DNA of 64,000 bases from Actinomycetota bacterium (GCA_019240215.1 JAFAYQ010000006.1:42054-106053); one strand, 5' to 3'; positions 24,987-33,998 are shown, numbered from the stretch's first letter. A program made the numbers and translations. Notes: generated from the letters alone by a model not told the origin.

Positions 24987-25832
24987 CTATCTCGGCTCCT
25001 CAAAGCGGGGGGCGGCGCCGGGCTCAGGTGGATACACCGGGTCAGCCGGAGTGGCCGGGCCGGTCTCATAGATCGGGTCGGCCGGATACCCGGGGGTGCC
25101 GCTGCCCGTGCTGCCCGCCGCGTACCCGGGCTCGGCCGGGTAGGCCGGAGCGGTGGGGTCGACCGGCTGAGGACCGGGCGCGTAAGCCGGCGCGGCCGGA
25201 TAGGTCTCGGTCGGAAAGGCGGTTCCGGGTCCACCGGCTGCGCCTTCGTAGCCCGCCGTAGGCAGCCCGCGGGCGACGCTGTCGCGGCCGTCGTAGGACC
25301 CGTTGTCCTGCTGGTCGTTCCCGCGGTCCTTGAGGCCACGGGTCAGCCGCCCGGCGGCCAGCCCGGCCACGGCGGCACCGATCAAGAACGCGCCCGGACG
25401 GCGGCGGGCGAAGTGCCGGACCTCCTCCAGCAGGTCAGCTGGCTCGCGCTGCTCGAGCCAGGACGCTGCGCCGTGTACGCGGCCGGCCGCCTGGCGGGCG
25501 AACTCGGTGGCGACGCCAGACTGGCCGCTATTGGAAGCCAGCTGGCCCAGCTCGTCGGCGACGGAGTGCAACTGCTGGGCCGCCCGCTGCTGCTGGACCG
25601 CCGCCTGCTGCTGGACCTGACCCTGCGCCTCGCCGAGCAGATCGCGGGCCTGGCGGCCGGTCTCGGCGGCGACCTGGCGGGCCTGATCGCCGGCGGTCTG
25701 GGCCACCTGGCCGCCGGCCTCGCGGGCGTGCTGGCCTACGCCCGCCGCCTCGTCGCGGGCAACGTCCGTCGTGGATGGTCCGGTCGGCGGCTCGCCGCTT
25801 CGCGGGGCGTAGGGCCCCGAGTACTGGGACAT
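24987..25832 (-). CDS. Coiled-coil membrane-associated protein with Pro/Tyr-rich tail
   Basis: The 281-residue protein has an Ala/Gln-rich helical N-terminal half (AREAGGQVAQTAGDQARQVA, then QQAAVQQQRAAQQLHSVADE) and a short hydrophobic helix around 150-165 (AFLIGAAVAGLAAGRL). The C-terminal 100 residues are rich in Pro, Tyr and Gly with repeated YPA/PGY motifs. It is the first gene of the operon with the holin-like and DUF3618 genes, two bases before the next. The start follows GGGAAGG. Function is unknown; an envelope-scaffold role is inference from context. Confidence 0.75.
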   Translation of the reverse strand: MSQYSGPYAPRSGEPPTGPSTTDVARDEAAGVGQHAREAGGQVAQTAGDQARQVAAETGRQARDLLGEAQGQVQQQAAVQQQRAAQQLHSVADELGQLASNSGQSGVATEFARQAAGRVHGAASWLEQREPADLLEEVRHFARRRPGAFLIGAAVAGLAAGRLTRGLKDRGNDQQDNGSYDGRDSVARGLPTAGYEGAAGGPGTAFPTETYPAAPAYAPGPQPVDPTAPAYPAEPGYAAGSTGSGTPGYPADPIYETGPATPADPVYPPEPGAAPRFEEPR

Positions 25833-25992
25833 TCCGCACCTTCCCTGCTAATCGTGACAACTGGCTTGAGAGCGCTGTGGCTACCCGAGCCGGCGGCAAG
25901 CAACCCGCCGAATTCCGCCGCGTCCGGGTCCTCGTCCTGCGCATCCCTGGTGGCCAGCGGGGCCGCAGGTCAGGCGGGTTAGGCTCAGCGGC

Positions 25993-26781
25993 GTGACAAC
26001 TTCCGAGGTCAGGCCGGTCCGGGTGGCCGTGCAGATTCAGCCGCAGCATGCGGAGTACCAGCGGATCCGGGCGGCGGCCATCGAGGCCGAGGGGCTCGGG
26101 GCCGACATCGTGTTCAACTGGGATCATTTCTTCCCGCTGACCGGGGATCTGGACGGGAAGAACTTCGAGTGCTGGACGATGCTCGGCGCCTGGGCCGAGT
26201 CGACCTCGCGGGCCGAGATCGGCGCGCTGGTGTCGTGCAACAGCTACCGCAACCCGGAGCTGCTGGCCGACATGGCCCGCACCGTCGACCACATCAGCGA
26301 CGGGCGGCTCATCCTCAGCATCGGGTCGGGCTGGAACCAGAAGGACTACGACGAGTACGGCTACGAGTTCGGCACGGCCGGTGGGCGGCTGGACGACCTG
26401 GCGGCGGCGCTGCCGCGGATCGTGGCCCGGCTGGGGCGGCTGAACCCGGCCCCGACCCGGAAGATCCCGCTGCTCATCGGGGGTGGCGGGGAGAAGAAGA
26501 CCCTGCCGCTGGTGGCCCGGTACGCCGACATCTGGCACACGTTCGGGGACCCCGCCATGCTCGAGCGCAAAAGCAGGATCCTCCGGCAGCACTGCGCCGA
26601 CGTCGGGCGCGACCCGGCCGAGATCGAGATCTGCGTGGGCACCGACCAGCACCCGGACCAGGTCGGCGACAAGCTGCGGGCGCTCGGGGCCTCGCTGTTC
26701 ACGGTCGAGTCGAGCGGGCCGGACTACGACCTGAGCCCGCTGCGGGCCTGGCTGGCCTGGCGCGACCGGCAGAACTCCTGA
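25993..26781 (+). CDS. LLM-class F420-dependent oxidoreductase
   Basis: The 262-residue protein has the luciferase-like barrel: NWDHFFPLTGD, then VSCNSYRNPELLADMARTVD and HISDGRLILSIGSGWNQKDY, and LLIGGGGEKKTLPLVARYAD. That last block is typical of mycobacterial-type F420-dependent enzymes. The hydride acceptor is not known. The GTG start lies exactly seven bases after TAGGCT, a leaderless arrangement. It is divergent from the coiled-coil/holin operon. Confidence 0.83.
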   Translation: MTTSEVRPVRVAVQIQPQHAEYQRIRAAAIEAEGLGADIVFNWDHFFPLTGDLDGKNFECWTMLGAWAESTSRAEIGALVSCNSYRNPELLADMARTVDHISDGRLILSIGSGWNQKDYDEYGYEFGTAGGRLDDLAAALPRIVARLGRLNPAPTRKIPLLIGGGGEKKTLPLVARYADIWHTFGDPAMLERKSRILRQHCADVGRDPAEIEICVGTDQHPDQVGDKLRALGASLFTVESSGPDYDLSPLRAWLAWRDRQNS

Positions 26782-26885
26782 GCGCGGGGAGCCCGGGGAG
26801 CTCGGGGGGCCTGGGGAGCCCGCCGGAGCGGGAAACAGAAACGACGTAAAGCGTCTTCAGCATTTTCCGACGAAAAGGATCACAC

Positions 26886-27872
26886 GTGACGCACCTGAGT
26901 GCGCTGTTCATCGGCGGCAACGGGATCATCAGCTCGGCCTGCAGCCGGCTGGCGGTCGAGCAGGGGATCGAGCTGACGCTGCTGAACCGGGGCCGGTCGA
27001 CCACCCGGCCGCCGGTCGACGGGGCCAGGTCGCTGACCGCCGACGCCGGTGATCCGGCCGCCATGCGGGCGGCGATCGGATCGGGCGAGTTCGACGTGGT
27101 GGTCAACTTCCACGTTTTCGACCCGGGCCGGGCGGCCGCCGACATCGACCTGTTCGCCGGGCGGACCGGGCAGTACGTGTTCATCAGCACCGCGGCCGGC
27201 TACCAGAAGCCGGTCCGGCGGATCCCGATCACCGAGTCGACGCCGCTGGGCAACCCGTTCTCGCCCTACGCGCAGAAGAAGATCGCCAGCGAGCTGGCGT
27301 TCGGGGCGGCCTGGCGGGACCGGGGGTTCCCGGTCACGATCGTGCGGCCGTCGCACACCTACGACCCGACCCTGATCCCGCTCGACGGCGGATGGACGAT
27401 CATCGACCGGATGCGGCGGGGGCGCCCGACCGTGATCCACGGCGACGGGACGTCGTTCTGGACGCTGACCCATCAGGAGGACTTCGCGCGCGCGTTCGTG
27501 GGGCTGCTGGGCAACCCGCAGGTGGTCGGCGACAACGTTCATATCACCTCCGACGAGTCGCTGACCTGGGACGCGATCGCGCAGTGCCTGGCCCGGGCGG
27601 TCGGCGGGGCAGCCGGCATCGTGCACGTGGCGTCGGCTCAGCTGGTGCGCGAGATCCCGGCCTGGGCGGGGCCGATCATCGGCGACAAGTCCTACTCGCT
27701 GGTGTTCGACAACACCAAGATCAAGCGGCTGGTGCCCGGCTGGGCGGCCGAGATCCCGTTCTGGCGGGGCGCCCAGCAGATCGTGGACTGGTACGACGCT
27801 CACCCCGAGCGGCAGGTGGTCGACCCGGAGCTGGACCAGACCCTGGATCGGGTGGCCGCGACCTGTGGATAA
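26886..27872 (+). CDS. NAD-dependent epimerase/dehydratase (extended SDR)
   Basis: The 328-residue protein has a Rossmann start with LFIGGNGIISSACSRLAVE. This is a degenerate form of the GxxGxxG motif, with Asn-Gly at its centre. The extended SDR core FISTAAGYQK, SPYAQKKIASELAF (Tyr-x-x-x-Lys) and VTIVRPSHTYDP follow. These features resemble RNA-binding-like and UDP-sugar epimerase relatives. The substrate is unknown. GTG at 26886 follows AAGGATC. It is followed by a convergent beta-helix lipoprotein gene. Confidence 0.83.
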   Translation: MTHLSALFIGGNGIISSACSRLAVEQGIELTLLNRGRSTTRPPVDGARSLTADAGDPAAMRAAIGSGEFDVVVNFHVFDPGRAAADIDLFAGRTGQYVFISTAAGYQKPVRRIPITESTPLGNPFSPYAQKKIASELAFGAAWRDRGFPVTIVRPSHTYDPTLIPLDGGWTIIDRMRRGRPTVIHGDGTSFWTLTHQEDFARAFVGLLGNPQVVGDNVHITSDESLTWDAIAQCLARAVGGAAGIVHVASAQLVREIPAWAGPIIGDKSYSLVFDNTKIKRLVPGWAAEIPFWRGAQQIVDWYDAHPERQVVDPELDQTLDRVAATCG

Positions 27873-27879
27873 AGGGTGA

Positions 27880-29118
27880 TCAGGAGTCGGTCGAGGCGGT
27901 GACGGCGGGCTGGCCACGGCCGAGGAAGAAGATGCCGGGGAAGCCCGCGGTCGAGAAGCCGGCGTTGGGGTTGCCGGTCAGCCGGGAGTTCTCGATCTGC
28001 AGGGTGCCGGTGCGGTCGTTGCTGACGTAGAACACCGCGCCGCCGCCCTCGCGGGCGCTGTTACCGGAGATGACCGAGCCGTCGATCGTGGTGGTGTAGC
28101 TGTCGCCGTCGTTGTAGATCGCGCCGCCGCTGCCGCCGCCGGGGGTGCCGGCCTGGGCCGGGTTGGCGCCGTCACCGACAGCCTGGTTGCCGGTCATGAT
28201 GTCGTTCAGCACCATCCAGGAGACGCCGATGCTGCTGAGCGCGCCGCCGTTGGAGCACACTCCCCCGGTGAACGTGCTGCCGACCACGTAGACGGGCTGG
28301 TTCTGGTCCTGGCTGAGCGCCCGGATCGCGGCCCCGCCCAGGTCGGGGCCGGTGGAGTCGCAACGGTTACCGGTGAACTTGTCGTTGATCACCGTGAGCT
28401 GGCCACCGCGGTCGAAGATCGCTCCCCCGCCGCCGCCGTCGTAGGTCTGGCCGGTCGAGTTCCCGTTGGCCAGCGTCAGGTTCTGCACGATCAGGTGCGG
28501 GGTGGCCTGGTCCTGGCAGTGCGAGGTCGACCAGGTCTCGGCCGGGTCGCAGGTGTCCTGGTAGAGGATGCGGCGGGCGCCGTCGCCGCTGAGGGTGACC
28601 CTGCCCTGGCCGTCGAGGACCACCTCGGTGCTGGTGTTTCGGACCTTGGCCGTCGCCTGCATGGTGATCGTGACCGGCTGCGGCCCGCAGGAGAAGGTGA
28701 TCACGCCGCCTTGGGCGACCGCCGCCACCACGGCGGCGGAGGTGCAGCTGGCCGGGGTGCCGGTGCCGATCACGTGGTCAGGATGGGCGGTGCTGACCGG
28801 CTGCCCGGCGGCCGGGACCGAGGCGATGCCGGTGCCGTAGCGGGGCAAGGCTTGGGAGCTGCTGGTGTGGCTCGCATGGGCGGAGGCGCTGGTGGTCTTG
28901 GTGCCGGGGGCGTGGGCGACCTGGGCTGGCCCGGCGGTCTGCGGGCTCAGGGCCGCATCCTGATCGGCGCCGCCGCCCGGGGCCCGGGGCCGGGTTGCGC
29001 CTGACGCGGCGTGCGGGGCCGACGGGGCGGATGCGGCGCAGGCGGTCACCGCGAACGCCGAGATGAGAGTGAGGGCGAGGGCCGAGGCCGTCCTTCTGGG
29101 CCGCACGGTGTTCGACAA
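27880..29118 (-). CDS. Secreted beta-helix lipoprotein
   Basis: The 412-residue protein begins with a signal sequence whose ALTLISAFAVTACAAS contains a lipobox (VTAC), so it is probably a lipoprotein. A Ala/Ser-rich linker to about residue 110 is followed by a region with PQPVTITMQATAKVRN and repeated GGAIFDRGGQLTV / GGAIYNDGDSY / GGAVFYVSNDR units. These are typical of right-handed parallel beta-helix proteins such as polymorphic outer membrane or pectate-lyase-like repeats. No catalytic motif is clear. The TTG start is unsure; a GTG four codons later is possible. Confidence 0.75.
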   Translation of the reverse strand: MSNTVRPRRTASALALTLISAFAVTACAASAPSAPHAASGATRPRAPGGGADQDAALSPQTAGPAQVAHAPGTKTTSASAHASHTSSSQALPRYGTGIASVPAAGQPVSTAHPDHVIGTGTPASCTSAAVVAAVAQGGVITFSCGPQPVTITMQATAKVRNTSTEVVLDGQGRVTLSGDGARRILYQDTCDPAETWSTSHCQDQATPHLIVQNLTLANGNSTGQTYDGGGGGAIFDRGGQLTVINDKFTGNRCDSTGPDLGGAAIRALSQDQNQPVYVVGSTFTGGVCSNGGALSSIGVSWMVLNDIMTGNQAVGDGANPAQAGTPGGGSGGAIYNDGDSYTTTIDGSVISGNSAREGGGAVFYVSNDRTGTLQIENSRLTGNPNAGFSTAGFPGIFFLGRGQPAVTASTDS

Positions 29119-29343
29119 TAGCGAGACATGGCGTGGTCAGGGTGGTTTTGCGCAGGCTGGGGCATGCGGGCGGGTGCGGTGCGGGGCGGGCGGGATGAGC
29201 GGGGCGGTACCGGAGCGGGGACCGGAGTACGGCGAGGGGCTGGCCGGTCACGGGAGATAGCGGGCCGCACCGTGAAAAGGCGCTGGCGGGCGTGGGCAGG
29301 TCAGCGGCGACGGGGCCGGGGTGGGGGCCGGTAGCCTCCGGAC

Positions 29344-29490
29344 ATGGCGGTGTTTCGGGAGGCTGGGCCCGGTGACTTGGACGGGATCCGGCGGCTGTAC
29401 CGGCAGCTGCATCCGGAGGACCCGGTCGCGGGTGACGGGGCTGACGTTTCCGGCGAGGCCAAGCAGGCGTACCTCGCCCGACCCAGCTAG
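29344..29490 (+). pseudogene. Truncated GNAT acetyltransferase
   Basis: MAVFREAGPGDLDGIRRLYR, then QLHPEDPV, matches the first strand and helix of GNAT-family N-acetyltransferases. It then breaks off, and the frame ends after 48 residues in unrelated sequence, whereas the family needs about 150. A TAGCCT box six bases before the ATG is intact, so the 5' end of the gene is preserved and the rest was lost. Its last four bases overlap the next leftward gene. Confidence 0.6.
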
Positions 29491-29945
29491 TAGGGGCCCA
29501 TGCCGGGGTCCCTGAGGCGGGGGGCCGGGGGCTGGGTGGCGAGGATGGCGCGGAGCTCGCCGGTGTCGCCGTCGGGGTAGCGGTCGAGGATCGCTTCCAG
29601 GTCGCGGCGGTGGGCCGGGGTCGAATAGGCGCCCAGTTCGCGGCGGAGCTGGGCCTGGCGGACGCGGACCGCGTGCGGCTCGCCGGGCAGGAACGGGGCG
29701 TAGAACAGCGCCATCAGGCCGGGCAGGAGGATCACGTGGCCGACCAGGTTGCGGGCCAGGACACCGGGAATGATGAGGCCCGCGCCGAGGACGGCGGCCC
29801 GCCAGCGGAGGTTACCGGCCAGCCGGACCAGGCCGAGAAGGGCCAGCAGGAAAGCGGTGCGGAGGGCGCGGCGGACGGCGGACCGGGTGGGACGCAGGGG
29901 GCGCGGCGGGACCGGCAGCAGGGCGGGCTCGGCTGAGCGCCACAC
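29487..29945 (-). CDS. Hypothetical membrane protein
   Basis: The 152-residue product has a basic Pro/Arg-rich start, two hydrophobic helices (around 32-45 and 50-85 with VLGAGLIIPGVLARNLVGHV), and a cytoplasmic tail with RRDLEAILDRYPDGDTGELR. I do not recognise the family. Third codon positions are strongly G/C, supporting a real gene. The GTG start has no clear ribosome-binding site. Confidence 0.55.
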   Translation of the reverse strand: MWRSAEPALLPVPPRPLRPTRSAVRRALRTAFLLALLGLVRLAGNLRWRAAVLGAGLIIPGVLARNLVGHVILLPGLMALFYAPFLPGEPHAVRVRQAQLRRELGAYSTPAHRRDLEAILDRYPDGDTGELRAILATQPPAPRLRDPGMGPY

Positions 29946-30111
29946 GACGCGGTCTTCTCATCGCAGCCTCCGGCGAGCGTGCCCGCACTCAGCGTGAATT
30001 CATCGTACGCCGCGCGCGGCGGTTTGACCCGAGCGTGACGCAGCGGAATGTTTGGACGCTGATCGTTTTGATGGGAGATGCCGGATTGGCCGGGATGGCC
30101 AGGAGGGTCAG

Positions 30112-30351
30112 ATGGTGACAGGACAGGTGCTGGAGTCGGGCCACGCGGTGCAGCTGGCCGAGCGGATCGAGCAGGACCACCCCGACTGGGTCGTGATGTA
30201 CGGCTCCTACAGCCGGGAGTTCGTCGCGTTCCCGGTCTACCCGGACGCTCCGGACAACTGCTACTGCAGCGCCAAGGACCCGGCCGCGCTGGACGGGCAC
30301 ATCCGCGAGACCGAGCGCCGCACCGGCCACGTCAGGTTAATGGCAGCGTAG
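30112..30351 (+). CDS. Small conserved hypothetical protein
   Basis: The 79-residue product starts at an ATG five bases after AGGAGG and includes HAVQLAERIEQDHPDWVVMY, then REFVAFPVY and NCYCSAKDPAALDGHIRETE. It is soluble and acidic with a CYC motif. I recognise no function, but codon use and ribosome-binding site support it. It ends 9 bases before the hydrolase gene, whose leaderless -10 box lies in the last codons. Confidence 0.65.
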   Translation: MVTGQVLESGHAVQLAERIEQDHPDWVVMYGSYSREFVAFPVYPDAPDNCYCSAKDPAALDGHIRETERRTGHVRLMAA

Positions 30352-30360
30352 GGTGCAGGC

Positions 30361-31149
30361 GTGGCAGAGGTTGCGGTGCGGCGCTTTGGCGGGCGGGACG
30401 GCACGGAGCTGGCCTACCGGGAGGTGGGCTCGGGCCGGACGCTGATCCTGCTGCCCGGGTTCACGATGACGGCCCGGGCGGCCTGGCTGGAGACCGGGAT
30501 CGCGGGCCGGATCGCCGGCCACGGCTACCGGGTGGTGCTGCCCGACCTGCGCGCCCACGGCGACAGCGCCAAGCCCCACGACGCCGCCTCCTACCCGCTC
30601 GACGTGCTCGTCGACGACGGGTTCGCGCTGATCGACGAGCTCGGGGTGAGCGACTACGACCTGGCCGGGTACTCCCTCGGCGGCCGCACGGTGGCCCAGC
30701 TGCTGGCCCGGGGCGCGACCCCGGGCCGGGCGGTGGTGGCCGGGCAGGGGCTGGAGGCGATCCTGCACACCGAGGGCCGGGGCGGGCGGCTCCGGCACAT
30801 CCTGACCAACTTCGGCACGTTCCCGGCCGGTTCGCCCGAACGGGCGATGGAGGACTGGATCACCGCCAGCGGCGGCGACCCGGCCGCGCTGGTCCGGGTG
30901 CTGGACACGTTCGTGGACACCCCGCGGGCGGCGCTGGCCGCGGTCACGGTACCGACGCTGGTGCTGACCGGGGCCGAGGACGGCCACAACGAGACCGCGC
31001 CCGAGCTGGGCAGCCTGCTGCCGCAGGGCCGCTACCGGGAGCTGCCGGGCGACCACTTCACCGCGGTCGGGACGCCCGAGTTCACGGCCGCGTTGATCGG
31101 GTTCCTGACCGACAAGGAGCTGGTCACGTCCCGGGAGGGCCGGGGTTAG
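30361..31149 (+). CDS. Alpha/beta-hydrolase fold protein
   Basis: The 262-residue protein has the alpha/beta-hydrolase plan: LLPGFTMTARAAW (oxyanion loop), the nucleophile elbow GYSLGG at about residues 102-107, an acidic residue in LVLTGAEDGHN, and the catalytic His in ELPGDHFTAV near 231. The substrate is unknown. TAGGGT ends six bases before the GTG, so the transcript is probably leaderless. It converges directly on the bacterioferritin gene, with no gap between stops. Confidence 0.85.
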   Translation: MAEVAVRRFGGRDGTELAYREVGSGRTLILLPGFTMTARAAWLETGIAGRIAGHGYRVVLPDLRAHGDSAKPHDAASYPLDVLVDDGFALIDELGVSDYDLAGYSLGGRTVAQLLARGATPGRAVVAGQGLEAILHTEGRGGRLRHILTNFGTFPAGSPERAMEDWITASGGDPAALVRVLDTFVDTPRAALAAVTVPTLVLTGAEDGHNETAPELGSLLPQGRYRELPGDHFTAVGTPEFTAALIGFLTDKELVTSREGRG

Positions 31150-31629
31150 TCAGTCGGCCGGCTGCTCGACCAGCTGGGCCAGGTAGAGCTGCTCGCCCAG
31201 GGTCTCGATCAGGCGGAGCTGGGTCTCCAGGTAGTCGATGTGCCCTTCCTCATCGGCCAGGATGGCCTCGAAGAGCTTGGCGCTGGTGATGTCGGAGACG
31301 CCGCGCATGTACTCGATGCCGCGGCGCAGGCGGTCGACCGCCTCGACCTCGACCGCCATGTCCGACTCGAGCATCTGGGTGATCGTCTGGCCGACGCGCA
31401 GCGGGAACAGCCGCTGGTAGTTGGGCAGGCCGTCCAGCAGCAGGATGCGGTCGGTGAGGATCTCGGCGTGCCGCATCTCGTCGATCGACTCGGCCCGGGT
31501 GTGCCGGGCCAGCTTCAGCCAGCCGAAGTTCTCCTGCATCTTGGCGTGCAGGAAGTACTGGTTGATGGCCGTGAGCTCGGCGCTGAGCTGCTCGTTCAGG
31601 AACTCAATGACCCGCGTGTCACCCTGCAT
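31150..31629 (-). CDS. bfr: Bacterioferritin
   Basis: The 159-residue protein is a haem-type ferritin. Ferroxidase ligands appear in LSAELTAINQYFLHA (Glu18), ESIDEMRHAE (Glu51, His54) and later EAVDRLRRG and ILADEEGHIDYLE. Met52 matches the haem-ligating Met of Bfr. It forms a 24-mer that oxidises and stores iron. The ATG lies 27 bases after the bfd stop, and the pair is probably one mRNA under the iron box upstream of bfd. Confidence 0.95.
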   Translation of the reverse strand: MQGDTRVIEFLNEQLSAELTAINQYFLHAKMQENFGWLKLARHTRAESIDEMRHAEILTDRILLLDGLPNYQRLFPLRVGQTITQMLESDMAVEVEAVDRLRRGIEYMRGVSDITSAKLFEAILADEEGHIDYLETQLRLIETLGEQLYLAQLVEQPAD

Positions 31630-31656
31630 CGGGCCAGCCTAGTGAAGAGCGGCTGG

Positions 31657-31842
31657 TCAAGCGACTCGCAACGCGGCCAGCGGGCAGCGGGCCTCGATCA
31701 GGTCCTCGAGGCGTTCGTGGCAGGTGCCGCAGCCGGTGCCCGCGTAGGTCGCGTCCGAGACGGCGTCGACGGTGTCCGCCCCGGCGTCGATGGCGGCGTT
31801 GACTTCGTCCACGCTGACGGCGCAGCAGATGCATGCGAACAC
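31657..31842 (-). CDS. bfd: Bacterioferritin-associated ferredoxin
   Basis: The 61-residue protein has the BFD-type [2Fe-2S] motif: CICCAVSVDEVNAAID, then TGCGTCHERLEDLI, with four cysteines (C4, C6 or C7, C38, C41). It reduces and releases iron from bacterioferritin, whose gene follows directly. The GTG start has a weak ribosome-binding site. The iron box 45 bases upstream supports regulation by IdeR/DtxR. Confidence 0.9.
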   Translation of the reverse strand: MFACICCAVSVDEVNAAIDAGADTVDAVSDATYAGTGCGTCHERLEDLIEARCPLAALRVA

Positions 31843-31886
31843 GTTGGTGGCCCGGTCCTCTCCACATCGGCGCCTTCGGGCGAAGC

Positions 31887-31905
31887 TATGGTTAGGCTAA
31901 CCTAA
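31887..31905 (-). promoter_or_regulatory. IdeR/DtxR iron box
   Basis: TATGGTTAGGCTAACCTAA matches the 19-bp consensus TTAGGTTAGGCTAACCTAA at 17 positions. It begins 45 bases before bfd and overlaps the last codons and stop of the DUF1206 gene upstream. Confidence 0.85.
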
Positions 31906-32815
31906 CTTCGCTTTCTTGGGAAGGGCCGGGATCGGACTGCGGCTGGCCAGCGGACTTCGGCTGGACCAGGCGCCAGCGGGCTTCACAGCAGGAGAAGGCG
32001 CCGAACATGATCAGGCCGACCGCCACCACCAGCAGCAGCCAGGGGCCGAGCGGGGTCCGGGCCAGCGTCCGCAGGGCCGAGTCCAGCCCCTTGGCCTGCT
32101 GGGGGCGGGCGTCGACGGCGGCGATGACCAGGAAGACCCCGGTGGTGACGAACACCGCGCCGCGGGCGGTGCCGCCGATCCGGCCCAGCCAGGTCACGAC
32201 CGACTCGGTGCGCGGGCTCATCCGCCCGGTGTCGAGCTTCTTGAGGAAGTGCTCGCGCAGCGCCGACCAGGCCAGGGCCAAGCCGCCGGCGGCCAGCGCG
32301 ACCCCGACGATGACGACGGCGACCCGGCCGCCCGGGTGGCTCATCGCCTTGGCGGTGAGGTCGACCGACTGCTGGTCGCTGGACTTGGGGCCGCCGACGC
32401 CGATGGCGTACTTCAGCACCCCGTAGGTGATGAACCCGTAGACCAGCACCTTGCCGACCGCGGCCAGCCGGGTGGTGGCTTTGTCGCCGTCGGGGCCGGA
32501 GGCGCCGTAGACCGCCTCGGTCAGCCGCCACAGGCACATGCCGGCGAAGCCGACGGCCAGCAGCCACAGCGCGATCTCGCCGGCCGGGTTGCGGCCGAGC
32601 AGGTGCAGCGCGCCGGTCTGGTCGGCCTGATTGCCGGAGCGTCCGAACGCGACCTCGATGGCGATCCAGCCGATGATCAGGTACAGCCCGCCCCGGGCGG
32701 CCAGACCGGCCCGGGCCAGCCAGCGCAGGGCCGGGCTGCGGGCGGCCTGACGGCCGGCCGACCGGCTGCTGCTGGCGGCCTTGCGGCCACGACGGCGTGC
32801 GGCCGAGGTGCTCAT
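31892..32815 (-). CDS. DUF1206 membrane protein
   Basis: The 307-residue protein has six membrane segments arranged as three similar pairs (for example LRWLARAGLAARGGLYLIIG, LAAVGKVLVYGFITYG and WLGRIGGTARGAVFVTTG), which is the DUF1206 repeat. Function is unknown. Its last six codons, with the stop TAA, are part of the IdeR box of the downstream bfd gene, and its own C-terminus SEVRLA follows from this. Confidence 0.85.
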   Translation of the reverse strand: MSTSAARRRGRKAASSSRSAGRQAARSPALRWLARAGLAARGGLYLIIGWIAIEVAFGRSGNQADQTGALHLLGRNPAGEIALWLLAVGFAGMCLWRLTEAVYGASGPDGDKATTRLAAVGKVLVYGFITYGVLKYAIGVGGPKSSDQQSVDLTAKAMSHPGGRVAVVIVGVALAAGGLALAWSALREHFLKKLDTGRMSPRTESVVTWLGRIGGTARGAVFVTTGVFLVIAAVDARPQQAKGLDSALRTLARTPLGPWLLLVVAVGLIMFGAFSCCEARWRLVQPKSAGQPQSDPGPSQESEVRLA

Positions 32816-32885
32816 GCCGCCCGGGATGCCCCAGGGGGCGAAACGTAAACGAACCGGGTGCTATCGGATCAGTAGTAGCTAGCCG

Positions 32886-33047
32886 TCAGCCGACGGTCAG
32901 CTCGCGGTGGAGATCGTTTCCGAGAGGTGGCCGGGGTAGAAGGTGCGGGCGGACCAGGGTCACGTTCATGGACCGGCCGACGGTGCCGAGCACCGCGGCC
33001 GGGGCCGGGCCCGCCAGCACGATCACCGTGCACGAGTTACGTCGCAT
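32886..33047 (-). CDS. Possible 53-residue hypothetical protein
   Basis: An ATG-started frame of 53 codons lies between DUF1206 and purU; its product includes SCTVIVLAGPAPAAVLG. Codons fit the genome's preference only in part and the G run before the start is 12 bases away. I list it as a possibility; no family is recognised. Confidence 0.25.
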   Translation of the reverse strand: MRRNSCTVIVLAGPAPAAVLGTVGRSMNVTLVRPHLLPRPPLGNDLHRELTVG

Positions 33048-33101
33048 CGGCTCGATCGTAGCCCCCGATAAGCTGCCCCTTTACGAGCTGGGGAGGGTGA
33101 T

Positions 33102-33968
33102 GTGACCGGGGCGCACGACCACGCGTCGCTGATCGTGCAGGGCCGGGACCGGCCCGGGATCGTGGCGGCGGTGACGGCGGTGCTGGCCGGGTTCGGGGCC
33201 AACATCGTCTCGCTCGACCAGTACTCCGACGACCCTCAGGGCGGGGCGTTCTTCCAGCGCAGCGTGTTCCGGCTGGACCACCTGGCGGCGGTGCTGCCGG
33301 AGGTGGAGAAGGAACTGGGGCGGGTGCTGGCGGACGGGTTCGAGCTGGACTTCCGGCTGCGGGACCTGTCGGTGCCGCAGCGGGTGGCGATCTTCGCCTC
33401 CAAGGCCGACCACTGCCTGATGGACCTGCTGTGGCGGCACCGGCGGGGTGAGATGCCGATCAGCGTGGCGATGGTCATCTCCAACCACTCCGACACCGCC
33501 GCCGAGGTCCGCAGCTTCGGGGTGCCGTTCTTCCACGTGCCGTCCTCGGGGCCGGACAAGTCGGCGGCCGAGGCCGAGCACCTGCGGCTGCTGCAGGGCA
33601 ACGTCGACTTCATCGTGCTGGCCCGCTACATGCAGATCCTGTCGGGTGACTTCATCACCCGGGCGGCGGTGCCGATCATCAACATCCACCACTCGTTCCT
33701 GCCGTCGTTCATCGGGGCCGGCCCCTACACCAAGGCCAAGGAACGCGGGGTCAAGCTGATCGGGGCGACCGCCCACTACGTGACCGAGAACCTCGACGAG
33801 GGACCGATCATCGAGCAGGACGTGGTCCGCGCGACCCACGCCGACACCGTCGCCGACCTGCAGCGGCGCGGCGCCGACGTGGAACGGACGGTGCTGGCGC
33901 GGGCGGTCCGCTGGCACAGCGAGGACCGGGTGCTGCGGCACGGCAACCACACGATCGTGTTCGCCTGA
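33102..33968 (+). CDS. purU: Formyltetrahydrofolate deformylase
   Basis: The 288-residue protein has an N-terminal ACT domain (SLIVQGRDRPGIVAAVTAVL) and a C-terminal formyltransferase-type domain with ISNHSD, the catalytic NIHHSFLPSF and TENLDEGPII. It hydrolyses 10-formyl-THF to THF and formate, balancing one-carbon pools for purine synthesis. The GTG start follows GGGAGGG by four bases. It stands alone, convergent with the AAA+ gene. Confidence 0.92.
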   Translation: MTGAHDHASLIVQGRDRPGIVAAVTAVLAGFGANIVSLDQYSDDPQGGAFFQRSVFRLDHLAAVLPEVEKELGRVLADGFELDFRLRDLSVPQRVAIFASKADHCLMDLLWRHRRGEMPISVAMVISNHSDTAAEVRSFGVPFFHVPSSGPDKSAAEAEHLRLLQGNVDFIVLARYMQILSGDFITRAAVPIINIHHSFLPSFIGAGPYTKAKERGVKLIGATAHYVTENLDEGPIIEQDVVRATHADTVADLQRRGADVERTVLARAVRWHSEDRVLRHGNHTIVFA

Positions 33969-33998
33969 GCCGCCGCCGGTGTTTTCCGGCCGGAGCGA

